This document shows positions 50,418 through 59,993 of a DNA stretch of 64,000 nucleotides, piece after piece. A program made the translations under genes and the position numbers. Below the pieces are notes generated by a model, which saw only the letters and a program-made list of their open reading frames with translations, did no database searches and was not told the DNA's origin. Position 1 is the stretch's first letter. Each line of letters starts with the position of its first letter. The stretch is from contig JAFRQF010000034.1 in the NCBI GenBank assembly GCA_017428765.1, positions 1-64,000 on the forward strand, given 5' to 3'. The DNA is from Erysipelotrichaceae bacterium (GTDB taxonomy: Bacteria > Bacillota_I > Bacilli_A > Erysipelotrichales > Erysipelotrichaceae).

Positions 50418-50561
50418 TTAAATAATTGTCATGCCGCTATCGATGAGGATGTCGACTCCGTTGATATGACTGCCCGGTCACCGCACAGAAAATACAGCGT
50501 ATCGGCGATCTTTCTGCCGATACCGTTACTTGCCCCGGTGACCACGCACTCTGTTTTTCAT
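50418..50561 (-). pseudogene. Eroded short-chain dehydrogenase/reductase remnant
   Basis: On the minus strand this 144 bp gap contains VVTGASNGIGRKIAD, the nucleotide-binding loop of an SDR, joined directly to LYFLCGDRAV and then, in a second frame, to NGVDILIDSGMTII and a stop, the C-terminal SDR signature. About 200 residues including the catalytic Tyr-x-x-x-Lys are missing. The ATG at 50561 overlaps the copy A stop, but a frame break lies between it and the loop. At least two frame disruptions plus an internal deletion make it non-functional. Confidence 0.75.
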
Positions 50562-51349
50562 TATTTCAGTTTCTGCATCAACGATCTGACCCTTTGCTCA
50601 TCGATCGGATTCATCACATTTCCGTTTTCTTTAAATGAACTTCCGATGATCGCACCATCAGAAACCGCCATATAATCACATACCGTCTTTTCGTTGACAC
50701 CGCTTCCTACGACAACAGGGATATCACCTGCGATCTTTTTCATTTCCGCAACATCTTCCACCGATGGAGATTTTCCGGTCATTATACCGGTGCAGATCAA
50801 AGCGTCTGCTCCTCCCTCTATGATCGATTCGATAGTGAAATCAAGGGGCTGTTCAACGATCGCAAACGTATGTTTGACATTCACGTCAGCCAGGATCGCA
50901 ATGTCTTTCGGATATCTCGACTTGATCCTCATCAAAGCAGGGCCTGACGATATACAGACGCCGTTTGGTCCCATCCTGTTTTCTGCAAATACCTCTTCGC
51001 GAATGAAGTCATAACCGCAGGAATATGCAATGGCCCATTCAGCTTCATAATTATTGAACTGCACATTGATCCCCATCGGCAGATCGCATTCTTTGCGCAG
51101 TCTTGCGGCAATCGAAGCAAATGCGGTCGTGGTGATCAGCTCCTGGTCGGTAGCGTATGGAATATCGCCGAAGTTCTCAACGATGACAGCGTCCGCACCG
51201 CCGGCTTTCAAAGCGTTCAGATCTTTCAAGGCAGCATCATATACCTTTTCAAGATCTCCGCAATAGCCCGGTGCACCGGGCAGCGGTTTCAGATGGACCA
51301 TGCCAATGACAGGCTTTGTATCGCCAAATATTTTTCTGAATAAATTCAT
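50561..51349 (-). CDS. BtpA/SgcQ-family protein, copy A
   Basis: The 262-residue protein shares the family core with copy B: VIGMVHLKPLPGAPGYCG at the start, CDLPMGINVQFNNYEA near 90 and VGSGVNEKTVCDYMAVSD near 215. The sequences diverge enough that they may act on different substrates or form a hetero-oligomer. AAGG precedes ATG. It follows the VOC gene by 11 nt in the operon. The SDR remnant begins at its stop codon, indicating that the original order was BtpA-SDR-BtpA. Confidence 0.85.
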   Translation of the reverse strand: MNLFRKIFGDTKPVIGMVHLKPLPGAPGYCGDLEKVYDAALKDLNALKAGGADAVIVENFGDIPYATDQELITTTAFASIAARLRKECDLPMGINVQFNNYEAEWAIAYSCGYDFIREEVFAENRMGPNGVCISSGPALMRIKSRYPKDIAILADVNVKHTFAIVEQPLDFTIESIIEGGADALICTGIMTGKSPSVEDVAEMKKIAGDIPVVVGSGVNEKTVCDYMAVSDGAIIGSSFKENGNVMNPIDEQRVRSLMQKLK

Positions 51350-51360
51350 ATCCTTAGCCC

Positions 51361-51735
51361 TTAATAACAGACTTCGATGATATTGTCTTCAAACGTGACA
51401 GCACGGAATTCCTGCCCGCCGACTGTTGCCGGCTCATAAAGAATCTCGTATCCGTCTGCCTTAACTTTGCCAAGGATCTCCTCAAATTTTTCCTTACTGT
51501 CAACTTTGATGCAGATATGGATAAAGCCCGCATTGTTTTTGTTTTTTTCTGCATCAATGACTTCCGGCTTAGTCATAAGTTCCAGTTTAGGGTTTTCATC
51601 AAACTTCATGATATATGACTTATAACCGTTATCTTCGGAATACTCCGCATGAACTGTCGCACCGAAATAATTCTCAAAGAAAGCCTTTGCGCCTTCCAGA
51701 TCTTTGACCATAAGTCCAACGTTACTGATTCTCAT
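51361..51735 (-). CDS. VOC-family (glyoxalase/dioxygenase-fold) protein
   Basis: The 124-residue protein has the VOC start VGLMVKDLEGAKAFFENYFG and paired beta-alpha-beta modules with metal-ligand-type positions: an N-terminal Val-Gly-Leu region without His, HICIKV near residue 75 and a C-terminal IIEVCY Glu. Members are glyoxalases, epimerases or ring-cleaving enzymes. The reaction here is unknown. It is cotranscribed with the ABC transporter and BtpA genes, so it probably acts on the imported compound. ATAGGAGGAG precedes ATG. Confidence 0.82.
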   Translation of the reverse strand: MRISNVGLMVKDLEGAKAFFENYFGATVHAEYSEDNGYKSYIMKFDENPKLELMTKPEVIDAEKNKNNAGFIHICIKVDSKEKFEEILGKVKADGYEILYEPATVGGQEFRAVTFEDNIIEVCY

Positions 51736-51802
51736 ATTTTTCTCCTCCTATAAGCTGATCCGGTCCCATCAGTGAAAAACCGGATGTTTATTGATTACAC
51801 AG

Positions 51803-51837
51803 CAGATCATGTGCAATAGTGAATATCACACGATCTG
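51803..51837. repeat. Intercistronic inverted repeat between the ABC ATPase and VOC genes
   Basis: CAGATCATGTG and CACACGATCTG form an 11 bp stem with one mismatch around a 13 nt loop. No T run follows, so an RNA-processing or stabilising hairpin is likelier than a terminator. Confidence 0.5.
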
Positions 51838-51838
51838 A

Positions 51839-52588
51839 TCAATCCTGTTCTTCTTTACGTAAGATCCTTTTCAAGAATCTTCTTGTCGCTTCCTGTTTCG
51901 GATCGCTCAGGATCTGTTCAGCAGGTCCTTCTTCGACTACGATGCCGTTTTCCATAAAAATAACACGATTCGCTACGTTTCTCGCAAATTCCATTTCATG
52001 AGTTACAACGACCATTGTCGTCCCCTCTTTTGCCAGCTTGATCATGACTTCGAGGACCTCACCTGTCAGTTCCGGGTCCAAAGCTGAAGTCGGTTCGTCA
52101 AAGAGAATGACTTCCGGGTTCGTTGCCAGAGCTCTGGCTATAGCGACCCTTTGCTGCTGTCCGCCGGAAAGCTGATCCGGATAATAATCCGCGCGATCTA
52201 GCATGCCGACTTTTTCAAGCATTTCCAGGGATCTTTTCTTAGCTTCTTCCTTCGAGACCTTTCGAGCGACTGTCAGACCTTCCATTACGTTCTGCAAAGC
52301 AGTCATGTTTCGAAAGAGATTGAAACTCTGGAAAACAAAAGCCATCTTCATTCGGATCTCTTTGATCTCCTTTTTACTGATCGTACGGATATCTTTGGAA
52401 AGATCGTCAAATGTAAAGATGCCATCATCCGCCTGTTCCAGAAACGCCATGCAGCGCAGCAGCGTCGTTTTCCCGGAACCGGAAGAACCGATGATTGCAA
52501 CGACCTCGCCCTCATCGACCTGAAAATCGATCCCTTTCAGGACCTGATTAGAACCGAAGGATTTATGTATATTTTTTACTCCTAACAT
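51839..52588 (-). CDS. Polar amino-acid ABC transporter ATP-binding protein
   Basis: The 249-residue protein has Walker [12 protein letters not shown] near residue 33, the signature [15 protein letters not shown] near 140, Walker [16 protein letters not shown] near 160 and the H-loop VVVTHEMEF near 195. It powers the adjacent permease and belongs to the GlnQ/HisP-like group. GAGGTAAAAAC precedes ATG. The gene has intact catalytic residues and is part of the AT-richer operon. Confidence 0.93.
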   Translation of the reverse strand: MLGVKNIHKSFGSNQVLKGIDFQVDEGEVVAIIGSSGSGKTTLLRCMAFLEQADDGIFTFDDLSKDIRTISKKEIKEIRMKMAFVFQSFNLFRNMTALQNVMEGLTVARKVSKEEAKKRSLEMLEKVGMLDRADYYPDQLSGGQQQRVAIARALATNPEVILFDEPTSALDPELTGEVLEVMIKLAKEGTTMVVVTHEMEFARNVANRVIFMENGIVVEEGPAEQILSDPKQEATRRFLKRILRKEEQD

Positions 52589-52604
52589 GTTTTTACCTCG
52601 ATCA

Positions 52605-53327
52605 TCAGCCTTCTGTGACAGTTTCCGCTTTTATCTTTGTATCGCTAGGCTGTTTCCATTCCAGTTTCTTTTCCATGAAAGACTGCAGTTTTGTCAGGAT
52701 CGTACAGATCATTAGATAGATGAAACCAGCTTCCATGTACATCCAGAATGGTTCATAGTAGACGGCTGCGATCCTTTTCGCAACCGACATCATTTCAACC
52801 ACTGTTGCTGTAGATGCCAAAGACGTATCTTTGGTCAGACCGATCAAAGATGAAAACAAAGGAGGAAAGGCAACTCTTGCCGCTTGTGGTAAAACGATTC
52901 TGGTCATGATCTGGAAATAATTCAGGCCAATCATGTATCCTGCTTCGCTCTGACCGATCGGCACCGCCTGGATCGCCGAACGGATGATCTCTGAATTATA
53001 AGCAGCCAGGTTTAAAGAAAACGCAACGACCGCTGATGTAAAGCCGTTAAAATTGATACCAAAAGAAGGCAGACCAAAAAATATAATGAATAGCTGCAGC
53101 ATCAACGGCGTGCCTCTAAAAATCCAAACATAAAACCTGGCGAATTGTTTCAGTCCTTTAATATCGGCTACCTGTACCAAAGCAAGAATCATTGCCAATA
53201 AAAGGCCAAAAAAGAACGACAGTACAGTCAAAGGTATTGTCATTTTCAGGCAAGGTATCAGCAGTTTAGTAAATGAATTAATCAGAAGATTAATGATTTT
53301 AATGAATCGGGCGCTAAAGTTGAACAT
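52605..53327 (-). CDS. Polar amino-acid ABC transporter permease
   Basis: The 240-residue protein has about five helices and the HisM/GlnP-type segment [19 protein letters not shown]. The EAA loop is [19 protein letters not shown] near residue 130. It forms the membrane channel with the adjacent ATPase and takes substrate from the lipoprotein encoded upstream. AGGAGAATTATT precedes ATG. A strong hairpin separates it from the binding protein gene. Confidence 0.93.
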   Translation of the reverse strand: MFNFSARFIKIINLLINSFTKLLIPCLKMTIPLTVLSFFFGLLLAMILALVQVADIKGLKQFARFYVWIFRGTPLMLQLFIIFFGLPSFGINFNGFTSAVVAFSLNLAAYNSEIIRSAIQAVPIGQSEAGYMIGLNYFQIMTRIVLPQAARVAFPPLFSSLIGLTKDTSLASTATVVEMMSVAKRIAAVYYEPFWMYMEAGFIYLMICTILTKLQSFMEKKLEWKQPSDTKIKAETVTEG

Positions 53328-53343
53328 AATAATTCTCCTAAAA

Positions 53344-53380
53344 AATCAGCGATAATATGACTACTATCGCTGATTATGAA
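53344..53380 (-). terminator. Intercistronic terminator-like hairpin between the binding protein and permease genes
   Basis: AATCAGCGATA pairs perfectly with TATCGCTGATT and six Ts follow on the minus strand. It should reduce transcription into the permease, raising the ratio of binding protein to membrane components. Confidence 0.7.
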
Positions 53381-53399
53381 AGTCTCTCTGTTTGCTCAG

Positions 53400-54242
53400 T
53401 TATTCAGCGAATGGATTGTAAGTCAGATCCTGACCAAACCATTTCATCGAGAACTCAAGCAGCTTTCCGCTGTCTCTCAGTTCTGCGATTGCTGCATTGA
53501 ATTCAGCGAGCAGTCTCTCTTCACCCTTCCTGCACGGGATTGATACTTCGTTGATATCGGAATCGATCTTAAACGCTACTTCCAACGGAGCCTCAGGGTG
53601 TTCTTCAAGATATACGCCAAGGACAGCATCATTGAACATGCAGAAATCAGCATCTCCTTTAATAACAGCCTGTGCACACTGGTTCGGATCTTCAATTGGT
53701 ACGATCGTAACGCCCAGTTCTTCCAGACGCGGAACCCAGCTGTTCGTGGCATTTGTCGCAATCTTCAGACCGTTGAGGTCTTCCAGTGAATGCAAGTTAA
53801 GCGGATTGCCAGGTGTAACAACGACCTGTCTGGCAGTGAAACAATATGGATCGGAGAAATCATATGTCTCTCTTCTTTCGTCGGTTGCAGTAACGTCGGC
53901 AATAACGGTGTCCCATCTTTGTGCATTAATGCCTACCAGCAGCGCATCCCAATCATCCATTACAAACTCTACTTCGACACCAAGGTACTCAGCTATAGCT
54001 TTTGCGACATCAACATCATATCCGGCAAAGTTTCCATCGTCATCGACAAAATTGAATGGCTTATAAGTCCCCTCGATGCCGACGACCAGCTTTCCGGCTT
54101 TCTGAATATCAGCAAGCTGGTCGTTGATCTCAGCCTCCGCTTCAGCTTCCGGTGCAGGAGCAGGTTCTTCCTTCTTAGCACAGCCTGTGAATAAAGTTGC
54201 GATAAGAACAAAAACAAACAACAGAGTGATTCTTTTTTTCAT
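53400..54242 (-). CDS. Amino-acid-type ABC transporter solute-binding lipoprotein
   Basis: The 280-residue protein has a lipobox FTGCAKK after a hydrophobic signal peptide, then a SBP_bac_3-type bilobed domain with LVVGIEGTYKPFNFVDDDGN near residue 55 and DVTATDERRETYDFSDPY near 115. A Glu/Ala/Pro-rich spacer follows the lipid anchor. ATG 54242 is preferred since GGAAGG lies 6 nt upstream, whereas the previous ATG abuts that purine run. It is the first gene of the reverse-strand operon. The ligand is likely a polar amino acid or amine. Confidence 0.92.
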   Translation of the reverse strand: MKKRITLLFVFVLIATLFTGCAKKEEPAPAPEAEAEAEINDQLADIQKAGKLVVGIEGTYKPFNFVDDDGNFAGYDVDVAKAIAEYLGVEVEFVMDDWDALLVGINAQRWDTVIADVTATDERRETYDFSDPYCFTARQVVVTPGNPLNLHSLEDLNGLKIATNATNSWVPRLEELGVTIVPIEDPNQCAQAVIKGDADFCMFNDAVLGVYLEEHPEAPLEVAFKIDSDINEVSIPCRKGEERLLAEFNAAIAELRDSGKLLEFSMKWFGQDLTYNPFAE

Positions 54243-54306
54243 TTTCATCCTTCCTTTCGAATCTGTTTTATTATTCGGCAGTCATCCGCCGATACCCATC
54301 ATTAAT

Positions 54307-54335
54307 ATAATAAAAAAAGTAGAACTTCATGTAAA
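54307..54335 (-). promoter_or_regulatory. Promoter of the ABC-VOC-BtpA operon
   Basis: TTTACA and TATTAT are separated by 17 bp on the minus strand. The leader to ATG 54242 is about 58 nt. A conventional -35 with a Shine-Dalgarno-led first gene contrasts with many other units in the window. Confidence 0.65.
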
Positions 54336-54475
54336 TCGATATCATCTCGAGCTCTTTCAGCCGGTATGATGTAAAAACGGATTCATCTGACTTACAATGA
54401 TATGCTGCTGTTTTATCTACTATTATTTTAAAATAAGCAGACATCATTTGAAAGCAAGAAGTTTCTGCCTCCGGC

Positions 54476-54505
54476 TTGAAAACGTTCCGCACTATGTCCT
54501 ACAAT
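54476..54505 (+). promoter_or_regulatory. Promoter of the HAD phosphatase gene, -10 six bases before ATG
   Basis: TTGAAA and TACAAT are separated by 18 bp, and TACAAT ends 6 nt before the start codon. This is one of the clearest leaderless promoters in the window because both boxes are good. Confidence 0.72.
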
Positions 54506-54511
54506 GCTGAC

Positions 54512-55165
54512 ATGAACAGATACAAACTCTGCATCTTCGACATGGACGGACTATTGATCGATACGGAGATCATCTATCTCAAAACCGCTCTGCAATGTTC
54601 TCAGCTTTATGGCTATAACGTCCCGGAAGAACTCATCCGTTCGACCATGGGCAACAACTCGCAAGAGACGAAGAACCGTTACATGAGATACCTGGGCGAT
54701 GCTTTTCCATATGAAGAGTTTATGCAAAAAAGATCGGTCCTGGAGCGCGAGTATATCGAAAATAATTCCATTCAGAAGAAAAAAGGCTGTGACGAGCTTC
54801 TCGATTTCCTTGATGAAAAAGGGATCCGGAAGGCGATCGCCACATCGACCAAGCGCAGGACGGCGGACCGCTTCCTTGCGATCACGGGTCTTACCGGACG
54901 TTTCGATCACATCGTCTACGGCGACGATCTCAAAGAATCCAAACCGCGTCCCGAGATCTATCTGAAAGCCGCGGCAGCCTTCCCATATAAGAAGGAAGAG
55001 ATCCTGGCATTTGAGGATTCGGGAAACGGCATCCTGTCAGCGGTTGCGGCCGGTCTCAAGGTCGTCCACATTCCCGATCTGGCAAATGTGCCCGAAGAAA
55101 TAAAAGAAAAAAGCCTCGCCGTTTTCGATGATCTCTCGCAAGCGGTAAAGCTCTTTGAAGATTGA
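54512..55165 (+). CDS. HAD-superfamily phosphatase (beta-phosphoglucomutase-like)
   Basis: The 217-residue protein has CIFDMDGLLIDTE, the HAD nucleophile motif, near residue 8; a Thr motif in AIATSTKRR near 110; a Lys near 150; and AFEDSGNGILSA near 170. The helical cap (about 17-85) is subclass I. It hydrolyses a sugar phosphate or similar. The true start is ATG 54512; the longer frame covers the promoter. It is convergent with the AI-2E family gene. Confidence 0.87.
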   Translation: MNRYKLCIFDMDGLLIDTEIIYLKTALQCSQLYGYNVPEELIRSTMGNNSQETKNRYMRYLGDAFPYEEFMQKRSVLEREYIENNSIQKKKGCDELLDFLDEKGIRKAIATSTKRRTADRFLAITGLTGRFDHIVYGDDLKESKPRPEIYLKAAAAFPYKKEEILAFEDSGNGILSAVAAGLKVVHIPDLANVPEEIKEKSLAVFDDLSQAVKLFED

Positions 55166-55186
55166 ACAGGTCAGGCCTGTTTTTTC
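55165..55186 (+). terminator. Terminator of the HAD gene
   Basis: AACAGG pairs with CCTGTT around TCAGG and five Ts follow. It overlaps the stop of the convergent gene. Confidence 0.7.
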
Positions 55187-56292
55187 TTTGCCTTTTTCTT
55201 CGTTTTGTCTTTCGGTTTCTGTTTGACCGGTTTTTCCGGACGAAGCAGGATCGGATTGTCCTTATTGTGGGAGACTAAGAAGGACAGGGTCAAAGGCAAT
55301 CCGAACATGCCGATCGCGCCAAAAAGACGCACACCGCAGATCATCGCCATCAGCGTTGCCAGCGGATGAAGACCCAGATTGGTACCGACCAGACGCGGCT
55401 CGACGATATTACGTACGACTGTGATGACCAGATAGATAAGTAAGATCCCGAAACCGAGCAGCAGCTTGCCGGTGATCAAAGCGGAAATGCCCCAAGGGAT
55501 CAATACAGTACCGACACCCAATACCGGAAGGATATCCAGCACCGAGATGATGGCGGCCCACATGCCCGAATTGGAGATGCCGATTATGGACAGACCGATG
55601 AACAGTTCGATGAAAGTCAGGCCCATGATGGCAGCATAGGATCCGATGATCTTGAACAAGGTGTTTTCGCAGAAGTCTCTGATATCGTACAATACCGTCA
55701 TCACTTTCTCCGGCATGACACCGGTGAACCATCTCGAGATGTTCTCATAGTCCGAGACCATGTAGAAAGAAGAGACGATCATGACGACAAAGGAGATCAG
55801 CAGTTCCGGTGCGGAAGTGATGAGCGAAGTCGTCAGATTGACCAAACCGGTCGTGACCCTTGTAAGTAAGCTCTTCAAGCCTTCGAAGATGCCGTCAGTG
55901 ATGTTATTGAAGACAGCGGAGATGTTGTCCGGCAGATTCTGGCCGACTTCCAGCAGGGTATTTTCGATCTGCCCGATGTAAGGCTCCAGGGTGTTCTTAT
56001 AGAAGCCCGGCAGTGTCTTGATGAAATCACCCAGTTTTGTGACGCCAAGCGAGATCAGCAAGACCAGTATCAGGATGATCGCGATATACAAGCCGAAAAG
56101 TACGAGGCATCTTTTCCATTTTGCGTCCTCTTCGATAAAACGTTTCCGGATGCGCAAAGCGATATAGGCAAATAAGAATCCCAGCAGGAATGGAAACAAG
56201 ACGCCCAGCAGATGATTGACACTGATGTATATGATCGCAAAGATCACTGCGATATATAAAGCATTTATGATAAACTCTTTTCTTTTTTCCAT
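55171..56292 (-). CDS. AI-2E-family transporter with basic C-terminal tail
   Basis: The 373-residue protein has seven or eight helices and the PerM/AI-2E pattern: three N-terminal helices, a long loop, then a helical C-terminal core with GIGLSIIG-like and LVGTNLGLHPLATLMAM segments. Members export autoinducer-2, ions or other solutes. The last 25 residues are Lys-rich (KPKDKTKKKAKKK). ATG 56292 has TACAAT ending 6 nt upstream and no Shine-Dalgarno. Earlier in-frame codons overlap that promoter. Confidence 0.85.
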   Translation of the reverse strand: MEKRKEFIINALYIAVIFAIIYISVNHLLGVLFPFLLGFLFAYIALRIRKRFIEEDAKWKRCLVLFGLYIAIILILVLLISLGVTKLGDFIKTLPGFYKNTLEPYIGQIENTLLEVGQNLPDNISAVFNNITDGIFEGLKSLLTRVTTGLVNLTTSLITSAPELLISFVVMIVSSFYMVSDYENISRWFTGVMPEKVMTVLYDIRDFCENTLFKIIGSYAAIMGLTFIELFIGLSIIGISNSGMWAAIISVLDILPVLGVGTVLIPWGISALITGKLLLGFGILLIYLVITVVRNIVEPRLVGTNLGLHPLATLMAMICGVRLFGAIGMFGLPLTLSFLVSHNKDNPILLRPEKPVKQKPKDKTKKKAKKKQA

Positions 56293-56335
56293 AATTCTAT
56301 TGTACCAAATCGAACAAATGAAAAAGTAGCGGATG

Positions 56336-56722
56336 CTACTCTGTTTCACTCCATGAAGGGATCTGCTTCCCTCTTCTTAACAGGACCGATTTCTGATAAT
56401 CGGTGCAATTGAGAAAATGAAGCACTTCCAGGCACTCTTCTTCGCTGAGGCCTACAAGAGCCCTGACTTCAAAACGCTTGTCGATGATGTCGGCACAGAC
56501 GACGATCGCATCGACGCTTCCCTTCTTATCCGAACGGAAGACTTCCATCGGCGTGTCCGTATCCGACGACAGTGTCTCGATATAACCGAAATCACAAGGA
56601 TAGGTCAGTGACGGGTACATCTTATGTGCGCTGCCCTTTTTACATACGACTTTGAAATCCCCAGAGGAATACAAAGTATCGACCTTCTGCCAGAAGTAGG
56701 CATTATTTTCAAATTCACTCAT
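56336..56722 (-). CDS. Small pyrophosphatase-like protein with altered catalytic motif
   Basis: The 128-residue protein has KMYPSLTYPCDFGYIETL near residue 35, which resembles the YP...NYGYI entry motif of short soluble inorganic pyrophosphatases. DIIDKRFEVRAL near 78 corresponds to the D..K..VR region. The central DG..iDV metal motif reads DTPMEVF, so an expected Asp is missing. Catalysis is doubtful. GGAGAG lies 8 nt before ATG. The function could be a regulatory or ligand-binding relative. Confidence 0.6.
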   Translation of the reverse strand: MSEFENNAYFWQKVDTLYSSGDFKVVCKKGSAHKMYPSLTYPCDFGYIETLSSDTDTPMEVFRSDKKGSVDAIVVCADIIDKRFEVRALVGLSEEECLEVLHFLNCTDYQKSVLLRRGKQIPSWSETE

Positions 56723-56805
56723 TTTCTATACTCTCCGAAAACTACGATATAACAATTATAAGCCAAAAGACGATGATTGTAAACGTTTTCTAAAAATGAA
56801 AATAT

Positions 56806-57360
56806 TTACATATTATATCTGACATTGATCCGTATCCGTCTGAGGAACTCTTCGATATCATAGAGGCCATACGCCTCCATCGCCTTTAACAGGATCATCA
56901 GACAGCCGAAGGCATCCGACTTCCCGTTATGATGCTGCAGATCGATATCCAGATACTGGCAGACCGTATTGAGTTTGTGATTGTACAGCTCCGGATAGAC
57001 TCTTCGGGATATCGCGACCGTATCGATAAAAGGATTCTTGAAATGATCCAGGCCATAGACATCGCACATCGCATTGAGCACCGACAGATCGAACGGTGCG
57101 TTATGCGCAACGATCAGTGAATCTTTCAAAAGCGTTCCAAGCTCCTCATAATAATAAACGAATTCTTCCTCATTCTCCACATCTTCCTTATATATACCGT
57201 GGATGTGGGAATTGGTGAAGAAATTGTAGCGGTACGGTGGCTTGAAATACCACTCGAAACTGTCTAAGATCTCTCCTTCTTCATAGACCGCTACACCCAG
57301 GCTGCAGGCGGAAGCGGGCGAAGAGTTTGCCGTTTCGAAATCCAAAGCGACGATCTTCAT
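56806..57360 (-). CDS. DEDDh 3'-5' exonuclease (DnaQ/PolC-epsilon-like)
   Basis: The 184-residue protein has the exonuclease motifs VALDFETAN near residue 3, VAHNAPFDLSVL near 90, and HNGKSDAFGC near 150, which contain the catalytic acidic residues and His. It degrades DNA or RNA from the 3' end, perhaps in repair or proofreading. ATG overlaps the stop of the upstream membrane gene as ATGA. An acidic, tyrosine-rich N-terminal half surrounds the catalytic core. Confidence 0.88.
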   Translation of the reverse strand: MKIVALDFETANSSPASACSLGVAVYEEGEILDSFEWYFKPPYRYNFFTNSHIHGIYKEDVENEEEFVYYYEELGTLLKDSLIVAHNAPFDLSVLNAMCDVYGLDHFKNPFIDTVAISRRVYPELYNHKLNTVCQYLDIDLQHHNGKSDAFGCLMILLKAMEAYGLYDIEEFLRRIRINVRYNM

Positions 57361-57797
57361 TGGGCGAACTTCCTGTATTTGTCTTTCAGGAAACGGTTCA
57401 TGTTGCTTTCAAAGACCGTCTTGGAGAAAGCTTCGATCCTTTCCTGCTTGCCCTCATCGAGCTCGATATACAGATAATCGCGGTTGGCACCTCTGCTGTA
57501 TGACCAGGAGAGCACATCTTCATAATAGATCAGGACGCACTTGTTCTTGTCGGCACGGTTATAGACGACAAGATACTCATTATAGAATTCCATGAGGACG
57601 ACCCGCGGCGTATAGATCAGGGCACCAAGTGAAAAAAGGATCAGCACGACACCGTAGATCTTGGGGATCGAAGGAAGAAGCAGGAAGAGTCCGGCGATGA
57701 TCATCGTGCCGAACAAGGAATTCGGTTTGGCATCGATCTGGGCCAGGACCATGGAGTCTTCCGGAAGATTATACGTCTTGAGTTCCTTGGATTTCAT
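57357..57797 (-). CDS. Membrane protein with PH-like fold, coupled to the exonuclease gene
   Basis: The 146-residue protein has two hydrophobic helices near residues 32-75 and a beta-rich C-terminal half (YTPRVVLMEFYNEYLVVYN) that resembles a bacterial PH domain. No family is certain. ATG 57797 has an extended -10 (TGTTATACT) ending 6 nt upstream and no Shine-Dalgarno, so it is a leaderless candidate. The exonuclease gene starts in its stop codon. The pair is divergent from tgt, whose own -10 lies 13 bp away. Confidence 0.6.
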   Translation of the reverse strand: MKSKELKTYNLPEDSMVLAQIDAKPNSLFGTMIIAGLFLLLPSIPKIYGVVLILFSLGALIYTPRVVLMEFYNEYLVVYNRADKNKCVLIYYEDVLSWSYSRGANRDYLYIELDEGKQERIEAFSKTVFESNMNRFLKDKYRKFAQ

Positions 57798-57803
57798 GAA
57801 TTC

Positions 57804-57827
57804 AGTATAACACGCATATGTTATCAT
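57804..57827. promoter_or_regulatory. Divergent extended -10 elements of the PH-like gene and tgt
   Basis: On the minus strand TATACT (57809-57804) is preceded by TGT. On the plus strand TATCAT (57822-57827) is preceded by TGT. Each ends 6-7 nt before its start codon and neither start has a Shine-Dalgarno. Confidence 0.6.
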
Positions 57828-57831
57828 ATAG

Positions 57832-58967
<1,136 letters not shown>

Positions 58968-58968
<1 letters not shown>

Positions 58969-59993
58969 TGAAATTGAGTGATTTTGATTTTCAGCTGCCC
59001 GAAGAGCTCATCGCCCAGCACCCCGCGGAAAAACGCGACACTTCAAGACTCATGGTCTTGCATAAAAACACCGGTGAGATCGAACATAAACATTTCTACG
59101 ACATCATCGATTACCTGCATCCGGGAGATGTCCTGGTCAGAAACAACTCCAAGGTCATCCCGGCCAGACTTTACGGCACCAAGCGCAATACCGGCGCCAG
59201 AGTCGAAGTCCTCATCTTAAAAAGAGAGGGAGACATCTGTGAGTGTCTGTGCGGAAATGCCAAGGCCATCAAGACCGGCACGGTCATCGATTTTTCCGAT
59301 AAGCTCTATGGCGAATGTATCGAACGAAAGGATGAAGGCATCCGCGTCTTTGAGATGCACTATGAAGGCATATTCCTGGAAGTGCTCAATGAAGTCGGCA
59401 TGATGCCCACTCCGCCCTACATCCATGAAAAGCTGAAAGACAATTCCCGTTACAACAACGTCTATGCGCAGATCAACGGTTCTGCCGCCTGTCCGACAGC
59501 AGGCCTTCACTTTACGGAAGAGCTCTTGCAGAAAATAAGAGACAAAGGCATCGAGATCCTCGATGTCACCCTGCATGTGGGCTTAGGCACCTTCAAGCCG
59601 GTCAAGGAAGACGAGATCGAAGACCATGTCATGCATTCGGAATACTACGAGATGGATGAATACACGGCGCAGCGGCTCAATCTCGCCAAAAAGGAAGGAA
59701 GAAGGATCATTGCCGTCGGCACCACTTCCACCAGGACCCTTGAGACCATCATCAACACCTATGGCGAATTCAGAAAATGCAGCGGCAATACCGCCATCTT
59801 CATCTATCCGCCATACACCTTCAAAAGCATCGATGCGCAGATCACCAACTTCCATCTGCCCAAATCGACTCTGATCATGATGATCGCCGCCCAGTGTTCC
59901 AGAGAAATGATCTTGCACGCCTATGAAGTAGCCGTACAGGAAAGATACCGCTTCTTCTCATTCGGCGATTCCATGTTCTTGGACAATGAATAA
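58968..59993 (+). CDS. queA: S-adenosylmethionine:tRNA ribosyltransferase-isomerase
   Basis: The 341-residue protein has [19 protein letters not shown] near residue 9 and [11 protein letters not shown] and GTTSTRTLE, all QueA signatures. It transfers the ribosyl group of SAM to preQ1-tRNA, making epoxyqueuosine. Its start overlaps the tgt stop (TGATG) and its end overlaps queH by 8 bp, so the three queuosine genes are tightly coupled. Confidence 0.95.

Noticed and set aside
54271-54492. 73-codon minus-strand frame upstream of the binding protein gene
   Set aside because: It covers the operon promoter, has no ribosome binding site and no recognisable domain.
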